The notes under the pieces were generated by a model that saw nothing but the letters and a program-made list of their open reading frames with translations, made no database searches and was not told the DNA's origin. Shown here piece after piece: positions 50,001-62,000 of a stretch of 64,000 nucleotides of DNA. Numbering within the stretch: position 1 is the first letter of the stretch; each line of letters starts with the position of its first letter. Made by a program: the position numbers and the translations under genes. Source of the DNA: Lutraria lutraria (taxonomy: Eukaryota > Mollusca > Bivalvia > Venerida > Mactridae); NCBI GenBank assembly GCA_964023205.1, contig OZ026840.1:10278603-10342602 (forward strand), given 5' to 3'.

Positions 50001-53000
50001 AAGAAAAAATTGATTAAACAATATTTTTTTCTGGTGTTTAATGTCACCCCAAATACTGGGGTCATTTTACGACTTTCAGCTTTAATGGTGGCGGAAGACC
50101 TCAGGGAAACACATGGGTAGAACAGTCTGCCTTCCGTCAGCTAGCTGAACATCTTCCTTACATGTGAAATTTGGTCTTGAGTTGGATTTAAAGTCATAGC
50201 AGTGAAGGGCTAGTGATTGCTATTTAGAGACCAATACCACTTGTTCGGCCTCCATGGTCGAGTGGTCAAGGTCACTGACTTCAAATCACTGTAATCTCTC
50301 AATGATAGAGGGTCATGGGTTCGAGCCTATCTACCGACCATGTCTCTTTACGTGAGAAAGTAGGCAGTTGCTTACTGAGGATGGGAGTCTGGTACTGGTT
50401 CTTCCCAGGAATGATGCTTAGGTGAACTGTCCGCCTCATATGACTCTGACTGTTGAAAAGGGGCGTAAAACTCGATATAGACAAACCAATACCACTTGAC
50501 CAAGAGGCCCCCTAAAAAATAAAAAAGACATAAATATGTACAATAGTTCTTGTTTTTCAGGGACCAAGACCTCTCCAAACAAAGATGTTGTTGATGAGTT
50601 TGGACAATATGGTAAGAGTAAGAAAGAGTAAATCCTAACTTTACCTATATGTTTTAGTTAAAGGTGGGGTTTTCTGTGAATTGTTTAATTCAAGGTATGT
50701 TAAATGAAACTGTGTGGAACATGTTTTATTGCTTTGAATAAACAAAAGATTAAGTTATTATCAACTGTTCTTTGTTAGTTTAAAGCTATGGTCTTGTTAT
50801 TAGCTCACCAGAGCACAAAGTGCTCATGATGAGCTATTGTGATCGCGTGATGTCTGTCGTCCGTGCGTGTGTGCGTGCGTGCGTCAGTGCGTCAACAATT
50901 GCTTTAAACAACATCTGTTTCTTAACCAGTTGACCAATTTTAACGAAACTTTACATGGATGTTCCTTGCATGAAGCTCTACCAAAGTTGTTAAAAAAAAT
51001 TAAATTTCATTAAAAACTCAGGTTGCCAAGGCAACCAATAGGAAAAACTTTATAAGTCTTCTTGTCCAAAACCACATGTCCTAGAGCTTAGAATAAGATA
51101 TTTGGTGTGTAGCTTTGTCTAGTGGACCTCTACCAAGTTTGTTCAAATTATTGCCCTAGGGTCAAAATTGGCCCCGCCCCAGGGGTCACTTGATTTTACA
51201 TAGTCATATATAGGGAAAATTTAAAAATCTTGTCAGAAACTACAATGCTTAGAGCTTAGATATTTGGTGTGCAGCATTGTCTAGTGGACCTCTACCAAGT
51301 TTGTTCAAATGATTGCCTTAGGGTCAAAATTGGCCCAGCCCCAGGGGTCACTTAATTTTACATAGGCTCATGATAATTTTCTCTAAGAGTCTTTTTATCT
51401 GGTGAGCAATATAGGGCCCTCTTGTTTTTAGCTCACATGAGCACAAGTTCTTAGAATAAGCTTTTGTGATTGGTCTCCGGAGTGTGGCGTCGTGCAGTGT
51501 CAACTTTTACCTTGTGAACACACTAGTGGCCACATTTTTTGTTAGATTTTCACAAAACTGTGTCAGAATGTTTATATTGACATCTTGGACGAGTCTGATA
51601 ATGGGTCGTCTGGGTTAAAAAACTAGGTCACCAGGGAAATTGAAGGAAAACTTTTTGAATAATCTAGAAGTCACTGTATTAATTGGATCTTCATGAAACT
51701 ATGTCAGAATGTTTGTCTTCATGATACCTAGGACAATTCCGATCATGGGTCATTTTGGGTCAAAAACTAGGTCACCAGGTCAATTCCTAGGAGAACCTTC
51801 TTAATACTGTAGATATTGCGGTTTTGATTGGATGCCACAGCTTTAATTGGATCTTCACCAAACCTTGTCAGAATGTTTGTCTTAATGATATGAAGGATGG
51901 GTCTGAACATAGGTCAACTGGGGTAAAAAACTAGGTCAACATGTCAAATCTTAAAACAGAAACCTTGTTAATGCTGTAGATGTCACAGTTTTGATTGGAT
52001 CTTCACTAAACCTAGTCAGAATGTTTGTCTTAATGACGTGTGGAACAAGTTTCAACATGAGTCATCTATGGTCAGGCACAAGGTCATCAGGTCAAATCAC
52101 AGGAAAACATTGATATCAGCAGACCTCATGACACAGGCTCAAAAAAATGTTTTAATCAGTAAACAATAATTGTCATGTGAGTGATATAGGTCCTTCTTGG
52201 GCCTCTTGTTTATATTAAACCATGAATGGAGAATTCTTAGAGTTAAGAAGATTAAAATTGTTAGTATAGAAGTTAATTTCTATTTTGACATCATTTTCTG
52301 AACACCATTTTCAATTTTTAGATGGTAATAATCATGTCTGCAAAAGTTGGCTTGTTGACCAATCACAGATCAATATACGTATCCAAGGTAACCCATTTAA
52401 AATTCGAGATTCAAAATACAGAGATCAGACAATCAGTATTAAGTGTAAACCTGTTGATCATCATTATAGAGATGTAAGTATTGTAACTTATATTATCTAC
52501 AGTCAAAACTCGTTATATCGAAGTTCGTGGGACTTGCCAAAATACTTCGATATAAACGAACTTCGATATAGGAATTCCGATACCCGTGTTTACATTTTAG
52601 AGCTAAAGTCAGTGTGTCGTAATAATAACGTAATCGTGTTATTTAGTGTACGGGATTGTAACAGGTTATAAGAATACAGCATTTATACCGATACTTATAC
52701 GGGTAATTTCGATATAATTACTTTGCTATATACATTTCAAATATGCATAAGATAGTTTTAAATGAGCATATGGCAGCATTAATAATAATTTGTTTCATCA
52801 ACGAAAAGTTTGTATCAGTTTTATAATCGTGAGAATGGACACTAACAGGTTTATACAGCTGTCAATATTTAAATATCGATTTTAAATTGTGTTTGTTTGC
52901 GGAAAAGGTGCGAACATTTCTTTTGTAAGTTGGCGACATAATTGGTTCGACATAGATGGTCACTTTATAGTTCGGACCGAAAATCTACTTCAATATATAA

Positions 53001-56000
53001 AAATATTGAGAACCACGAATTCGATATACGTGCGTTTTTTTATATGAAATAAGAAGGATAAAAATCGGGACTTTATCTTGACTTCGATATAAGCGGGATT
53101 TCGATATAAGCGATTTCGATATAATGAGTTTTGACTGTATATATTAATACAATGACCAATTGTATTTTGATTTCTTGCACACCAAACTTTAGTAGAAATA
53201 GATTCATGGTACAGTACGGTTCGGGTGATTTGTCCGATTTTTGCGTTTCCCCCGCGTTCGTAATCGTCAATTTATCACCCATAGCGGCGATTTTCATCGC
53301 GGCATCGATCTTGAAAAAAACGTGAATCACCGCAATGTCGCTAATCACCGCGTTTTATGACTTATTTATCAGTCGGTGATCTTAGATAGCGATGGATCAC
53401 GGTGATTCACGAACGTCTAAACCCGACTCTCAAGTAAATAAAATGATATTTATTGTGAATCTTTCTTATACTTTCGCTTTCTGTTGACTGTTCATTTTCC
53501 GAAAACAGTCACATGGTAAGATAATTCAGGATTTAACACTTACTAATCCCGTCGGCCAAGACCGACTGAAATCCAGACATCTGATTAAATTTTGTCAAGT
53601 AGGAAAATTCTTGAAGTAAATATGTAGAAAAACCGGCGAATTGTTAAGCGAATATGTAAACTGTGTAGATATGTTTTACATATGCAGCGTTACGTACAGG
53701 GCGAGATTCATATGTCTATTTTTAGTGTTTTATATATCGAGTACCAGGGCGAGAATCATTATTTAGACCGAGTCGCAGTCTCTCATTTTACGAATGTAGC
53801 TCGGTGCTCTAATCAATAAAACCAGTCCACTGTTTACATGTAATATGATTTTGCGCAATAATATACGAAAGCTGACAGATTAATTAAAGCTCATCAACTA
53901 CTATTAAGTTCTCAACACTTGTTGATTATAATTTATGTCAACGCTAATTTTTCACACATATCAGGTAACAATTTGTTCACAAAAGCGCAATTAAATAATG
54001 TGTGAATAACAGTGTTATTTACAAGAAAAAAATTTGTAAGTTTTGAGAAAACTAAAGAGGCGACATTGCGTATCACCGCGTTGAGCGATCGTCGCCGCAA
54101 TCCACCGCGAATTATTGCCCTTCAGTGGTGACGGTCACCGTCGATCATCGTCGCTCTGAACGCGACGGCCAAAATTCAAATCGCCGCGTTGAAGTGATCT
54201 ACCTGTGGCTTAGCGCGATTTTAATTCCGCGGCGATTCGCGAAAATCAGACAAATCACCCGAACCGTACTGTATGTATGGCAAAATATTCATCATGCATA
54301 TACCTATGGGAATAACAGAGGTAAAATTAAAGGTTTTCAAGTTTTTTGTCAGAAATTAAGGTTTTTTAAGTTGGGAAAGGTAATTTTTCAAAATTACATG
54401 AATCCACTTAGAAATTGATGTGTGTGGTGGGGTACCCCTTCTCTGATTAGATCCTGACAACAAGTGTTTTGAGTAAGCTTTTGTGATCAGTCTTTGTCCA
54501 TTGTCCGGCCTCATGCTGCGTCAACTTTTGCCTTGAGAACACACTAGAGGCCACATTTTAGATTTTCACAAAACTGCGTCAGAATGTTAGTATTGACAAA
54601 ATCTTAGACAAGTTTGATGATGGATCATTTGGGGTAAAATTAAGGTCAGAAGGTCAGATTTAACGTATCAGGATTGGTTAAAATCGCTAAAATTAAATAT
54701 TACAAAGATTAAATAACATACTTTAATACCAAGGAATAAAAAAATTCTAACGAATGCTCAAAAATGGTGTTTTATTGCGATAAATACTGCACCCCTTTAT
54801 CGACTTTTCCTTATCAGCGTTAAACATCTCTAACGTAATGTGCATTGTATTGGTACGATATGATACTATTCATTCATTAATGACAAAAATTGGTTATAAA
54901 ATCTCTTACTAGACATCAAACCTATGCGTGGTTTCAGTTATTGAACCGTAAACATAAGCGATTTTGATTGGCTATCAAAATTGAAAGGGGTGCGTCAAAT
55001 TCGTTGATTTCATGAGACGATAATGATCCGACACTTTAATTGTTAATTGCTCAGCTTAAAAAAACACAGTAGGTGTCATTTTCGAATTAACATTGCCGTC
55101 TTATTTGATGACAGATTTCAAAGTGGTTTTCGGTATTTTGTAGCGGAAATGTTAACCTAGGCAACTGTGCTTCAGAATTTTGATACTTGTTTTCATTTTT
55201 TATCTATGGAGTATTACGTAATAAACAGCGGGGTTCTGGGTACGGAATTTCTTTAAAGTCAAGTATCTAACGAACGGAAGACGTTATAAAAAAACTGAGG
55301 CACGGTTCCCTGCTTTATACAATTATAGTCATTTTAAAGCTACAGAGTAGTTATTGTTGATCAAAAATTTGTAAATTACGTGCCATATTGGTTTATAGAA
55401 GACCAATCAAATGTAATATTTGTTTCAAATGACTTGCAATGCACTTTATGCAGTGGGTTTATTTTAGTATATACTTATGGTTTAGTTTTTAAATCTATAA
55501 ATTGGTGAAACTTGATTTGACCTGACATCCAAGCCAGATGATACCTTAATGAAAACTTTATGAACACTGTTTTGATTTGATTTTCATGAAACTTTGTGTT
55601 TGTCTTAATGATATCTTGGACAAATTTGATAATGGGTCATCTGGTGTCAATAACTAGGTCACCAGGTCAAGTCTTAGGAAAACCTTGTAAACACTTTAGA
55701 TTTCACAGATTTAATTGGATCTGTGCCAAACCTTGTCAATGTGGTTGTCTTAATAATATGTGGGACATGTTCAAACATGGGTCATCTAGGGTCAGTTGGT
55801 GGTTTTACCCAGGTGTGTGCAATGGGTCTTTCTTACCATTAAACATGGAAAAGTTGCCAATTCAGCTTGGTACAAAAAATATATATCATTTTAGGATCAT
55901 TTAGATGAAGAAGGTGATCTACCTCAAGCTAAGAATACAACAGTTAAAGTTTCTGTAAGTAATGTTAGTATTGTTAAAGTTTCAGTAAGTACTGTAAGGT

Positions 56001-59000
56001 AAGTAAGGTTATATCGGCCTATACCAAGAGGTTGTGAGTTCCAAGCCCGGGCAAGGCTCACACTGTCCGTGACAAATTTGACCAAAGATATTACATCCGA
56101 TATTAAATTGTCCTCCACCTCTGAATTATGTGGGGTAGCTTCGCAGTAGGATTTTTGTAATGGTTAAGGCCTAAATGAAGTCCAGGGAAGCTGGTTGGGG
56201 AACTGCTTGCCATGATGTAACTGAAATAATGTTGAAAATGGTATTATATCCAATGAAATAAACAAATAGAAATTAATGGATGATAAGGAATGTGTGTGAT
56301 CAGTTAATACTTCAAGAGCCTGAAATGGGTAGGTTATTTGATCAAGTTAAATTCATTCTATTGTCTGTTTGCAGGTTTTAGAGAGAGGCAAATCTGAGCC
56401 TCAGGTACAAGGTAATTATGGTTGTGTATTTACGCCTGATTGCTCAATGATATTTATGGTTCAGTCACTGGATCCTGAACACATAGTAAGTGATAATACT
56501 GGCTAGATAAGTCTGTTTCACCTTTTCCTATATGATCGTTTGTTATCAAATAGAAGAAAATCATTTCCTGAATAAAACAAATTTCAGGGTTCACTATTAA
56601 ATCTGTTAGGGCTGTGTGATGTAACAGTTGCTATGGGTTTTTAGCTCACATGTCACAAAGTGACAAAGTGAGCTATTAGGATCACTCTCTGTCCGGCGTC
56701 GTGCGGTGTGTGTCGTGCGTCGTCAAACTTTATGTTGTGACCACACTAGGGCCACATTTTTGGCTCAATTTTAGCAAAACTGGGTCAGAACGTTAATATC
56801 AACAAAATCTCGGACGAGTTTGATATTGGGCCATTTGGGGTCAGAAATTAGGTCACCAGGGCCAAATAAGGGAAAACCTTGTGAACACTTTAGAAATCAC
56901 TGTTTTGACTGTATCTTCATGAAACTTTGTCAGAATGTTTATTTTAATAATATGTAGGTCAAGTTTGAAAATGGGTAATTTCTGTAGTAAAATTAGGTCA
57001 CTAGGGCAAATTGCTGGAAAACCTTGTGAACACTCTAGAAGTCACTGTTTTGATTGGATGATCATGAGACCTTGTCAGAATGTTTGTCTTCATAATATCT
57101 TGGACGAGTTCGAACATGGGTCATCTTGGGTTAAAAACTAGGTCGCTAGGTCAAATCTTATGAAAAACCATGTTAACACTGTAGATTTCACAGTTATTAT
57201 TGGATCTTCACCAAACTTTGTCAAATCGTTTGTTTTAATGATATAATGGTCAAGTATAAATATGGGTCATCTGGGGTCAATAACTAGGTCACCAGGTCAA
57301 ATCTTAGGAAAACTTTGTTAACACTGTAGATGTCACAGTTTTAATTGGATCTTCACCAAACCTTGTCAAAATGTTTGCCTCAATGATATGTGGGTCAAGG
57401 ATGAACATGGGTCAGCCGGGTTCAAAAACTGGGTCACAAGGTCAAATCTTCGGTAAAAATCTTGTAAAAGCTCTAAATGTCATGGTTTTGATTGGATCTT
57501 GGCCAAACCTTGTCAGATTGTTTGTCTTAATGATATTAAGGACAAGTTCAAATATGGGTCACCTAGGGTGAAAAACCTTAGGAAAACCTTATTAACACTG
57601 TAGATGTCAAATTTTGATCGTATCTTCACCAAACCTAGTCAGACTGTTTGTCTTAATGATATGTGAGACAAATTCGAACATAGGTCATCTGGGGTCAAAA
57701 ACTAGGTCACCGGTTCAAAACAATGTTTTAATGAGTGAACAGTGATTGTCATGTGAGCGATAAAGGCCATCTTGGCCCTCTTGTTTACAACAACTAGCAT
57801 ACTTAAATAATTAAAATGTAGTGTTTATTATTCGGACTTACCAGATGTATATGTGAAATCAAGCTCCTAGTAAATTAATGATATTATTTTAGTTAAGTAT
57901 AATATAAGTTATTGTAAAACTTGTAAAAACAGTATGCAGATTCGTATAATTGTGTAAGCTAAGTATAATATAAATAATTGCAAAACTTGAAAACTGAACG
58001 CATATTCATATTATAGTTTTCACATTTTCTTCTTTCTAATAAATGAAGAGGAATGCTAACTGGTCTGTATTTAAATATCCAATTGTTAAAGATCAGATTA
58101 AAAAAAAACATGATTGAATTAGTTATATCTGTGCTATGTGATTCTGATGTCTGAAAGTAGAGTTGTTTATTTTCATCCAAAGAAAGTAGCAATAAAAAAG
58201 AACATTCCTGATTGAAAAATGTCTTGACAATTTTAGGTAGGGGATTTAAATTTTATGGTCATCAAACAAAGAAGGTAACCTAAGAGACTGGTTTGGTAAT
58301 TGAAGGACCATTTGTCTTTGTAGAGATTGGTATACCTTGGAAGAAATATCTGTGAAATTTTAAGGGAAATCTACCTGTTGGTCAAAGGAAGAATTTGTTC
58401 ATGATGACTGTCAGTTGTTTCTGTTCAGTCAAACTAGAATTAGCAGCCACCTCCAAATAAAGGCCACCTTGTGAATAACGGACATTCATGCCAAAACCGC
58501 CATTGATTATTTAGAACAAAATGACCTCTGAATAAAGGCCACATGTCAGTATAGGCCACATTTTGTCTTTCCCAAGTGTGGCTTTTGTTCCAAGGTTTGA
58601 CTGTATTTAGTTTGTAAATTTCATTCTATGTATGTTTAACAGGGTTTTCAGATGGAACTCTTTGTAGATGATAATAAGTCAGGTGATAGTACATCAGGGA
58701 ACCATCCACCTCCGCAACTACTTGGTTACGCATTTATTCTGCCGTTAGATATGCACCCTAGTGTAGGTAGTAGGTCTGTTCCACTTATTAACCTCAGACA
58801 CAAACCATTTGGACAGATCAGTTGTAAGTATCAGTTGTTGTAATATCAATCATATCATTTAACTGTAAGTCAGGAGTCAGAAGGGATACGGACATTTGCC
58901 CCCAAATGAAAAATGGTCATGTGGACATTTGCCCCCCAAATGAAAAATGGTCATGTGGACATTTGCCCCCCAATGAAAAATGGTCATGTGGACATTCCCC

Positions 59001-62000
59001 CCCCCCCCCCCCCCCCCCCCTTTGTCTACATTATGTCTACAGACCTCAATGTGTGACTTTGAACCCTGAGCGTGACACTTGTTCTCTGTGATTATTTTGT
59101 TAAATGACATTGAACAGCTACTATATAAGTGACCCCCTAAAATCCACATGATGTCCAATCTCTTAATTGTTTTATTGCCCCTAATGAAATAAATCCTGTC
59201 TGGTCCTGGTCAGCTGAGTGTCTGTAGACTTGACAGCTAGTCGACGAATAGTGTCAAAAATTTAATTGATAATTATTTTATGACTAAATTCCTCTAGTTT
59301 TTATAAGCATATAGTAATTAATTATGTAAACATAAGCTAGTCTATCAATGACCCTGTCTGTTTTATTACCACTTACTGTGGAATCAGGGGTCTTGCTAGT
59401 CCATAAGTCTCATGCCTCGCATTCCTGATTCCTTGTTTTTAAGATGTTGTATCTAAACCATTTGTACTCCATAGCAAGAAGTTACTTGCCGGAGTACAAG
59501 GTTTATACTGGCACAGAATCCTGAAGCTCTGGTCTTGTTAGATATTTTCATGTAAAAGTGTCTGAGGCATTGTTAGATAATCTGCGAAAAAACAACTAGT
59601 GGGTATTAAAAGTTGTTATTATTAACACTATAAATATTACAAATGAGTGTCTTCAAAATGCCTTGTGAATTTCATTAATACCAAGGTGCCAGATACAAGG
59701 GAAAGAAAGTCCCTTGATTTCATTTGTCTTTAATCATCTGATTGTAACTTCACTGTTTTTTAGCTCACCTGATTCATCAGGTGAGCTTTTAGGATCGTTG
59801 AATGTCCGGCGTCCGTCCACAATTAGTTTGTTAAACTCTAGCAACCGCAGCTCTTAATGAATCGTGATTAAACTTGCTCACAATGTATATGGCCACAATG
59901 TCTCGGCTAAAATCGATTATGGGCAAAATCGGACAATAACTTCTAGAGTTATGGGCCCTTGAATTACAAAATTTGCTGTATTTAGCTTGTTTACACTCTA
60001 GCGCATTCATTTATTCACAAATCCTAATCATATTTTCAGTAAATGTGTATAACCAAAAGATCTTGGACAAGTTTGATTATGGGAGGAATCGGACCAGAAG
60101 TTTAAGAGTTATGGGCCCTTGACTTAGACAATTTGCTATATTTTAGCTTGTTTACATTCTAGCGCCTTCATTTATTCACGGATCCTAATCATATTTACAA
60201 TGAATGTGTATGACCTGATGATTTTGGACAAGTTCAGTTATTGGTTGAATCGGACCACAACTTCAAGATTTATGGGCACTTGGATTAGAAAATTTGCTAC
60301 GTTTTAGCTTACAAGTTTAACAGTATTATACCTTCATTGTTGGTTTTGATCTCAAAATCTACGTAAAAATGAGTTTTACGAGATGGAAACTATATTACCT
60401 GGTCATTAATTATTGGCCTTTGTTCTCAGGTGAGCGATAAAGGGCCAATGTGGCCCTCTTGTTTACAGTTACCTACCTCATTGTGAAACCTATGTCGTGT
60501 CATAATTTTGATATGTCGGTTTCCTATAAAAACTACTGGAAGACTTCTAGAAAACCTTTAGACATTGGCCATCGTGGAATGGGTAGTAGCTTTGGTGCCA
60601 AGAAGTGAGTAAATTCTCTCCATTTTAACATAATTATACTTTTGGCCTCTACATAACAGTTCATCTTTAATATGCCCCAGCATCAAATACAGGGCACATG
60701 GTCATTGTCTTGTCCGTCCGTCTGTCCGAGGTTCAGTCAAGCTGCCTCTGGGGGCATATGTATTTATTGATCGCAGTATCTTGTTTAGCTACATTTTGTT
60801 AAATGGTTTCCTTGTTTCATCAATATGTAACTTTTTAGCTCACCTGATTCATCAGGTGAGCTTTTAGGATCGTTGAATGTCCGGCGTACGGCGTCCGTCT
60901 CCGTCCACAATTAGTTTGTTTACACTCTAGCATCCGCAGCTCTTAATGAATCGTGATTAAACTTGCTCGCAATGTGTATGGCCACAATGTCTCGGCTAAG
61001 TTCGATTATGGGCAAAATCGGACAATAACTTCTAGAGTTATGGGCCCTTGAATTACAAAAATTGCTATATGTAGCTTGTTTACACTCTAGCGCCTTTATT
61101 TATTCACCAATCCTAATCATATTTTCAGTAAATGTGTATAACCAAAAGATCTTGGACAAGTTTGATTATGGGCTGAATCGGACCACAACTTCAAGAGTTA
61201 TTGGCCCATGACTTAGAAAATTTGCTCTATTTGAGTTTGTTTACACTCTAGCACATTCATTTATTCATCAATCCTAATAATATTTTCAGCAAATGAGTAT
61301 AATCAAAAGATCTTGGACAAGTTCGATTATGGGCGGAATGGGACCACATCTTCAAGAGTTATGGGCCCTTGACTTAGAAAATTTTCTATATTTTAGCTTG
61401 TTTACACTCTAGCGCATTCATTTATTCAATGATCCTACTCATATTTACAATGAATGTTTATGACCTTACGGTATTGGACAAGTTTAGTTATGGGTGGAAT
61501 CAGACCAGAACTTCAAGAGTTATGGGCCCTTGGATTAGAAAATTTGCTACGTTTTAGCTTGTTTAACAGTATTGTACCTTCATTGTTGGTTTTGATCTCA
61601 AAATCTACATAAAAATGGGTTATACGAGTTGGAAACTATATTATCTGGTCATTAATTATTGTGACTTTGTTCTCAGGTGAGCGATAAAGGGCCATCTTGG
61701 CCCTCTTGTTTTATATGCCCGTCACAGACGGGACGTATTATGTGAAACCCCATGACGGGCGGCGGCGTCATCCAGCACATTGTCCGGACTCTAATTCAAA
61801 TAGTGTACATCAGATCTTCACCAAACTTGGTCAGAAGTTGCATCTAGATTATATCTAGGTCAAGTTCGAATATGGATTATTTAGGTTTTTTTTGTTTGTT
61901 TTTTTGAGAACAAATGAGACTAACTGTACCATTATTTATATCAGTGCATATATACATATATGTATATACCTTATAAGTTTTTTTGTTTTTGCTGACTTTG

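Noticed and set aside
50243..50345. A functional class II tRNA gene
   Set aside because: A and B boxes are good, but the acceptor stem does not pair and the sequence continues into a SINE body and tail.
52285..52671. A 128-codon frame as a separate gene
   Set aside because: Its middle is GPCPD1 exon 4, bounded by good splice sites; the rest runs into intron and a MITE.
55596..55904. A 102-codon frame before exon 5
   Set aside because: It is composed of family B monomers up to 55800 and has no homology; exon 5 uses another frame.
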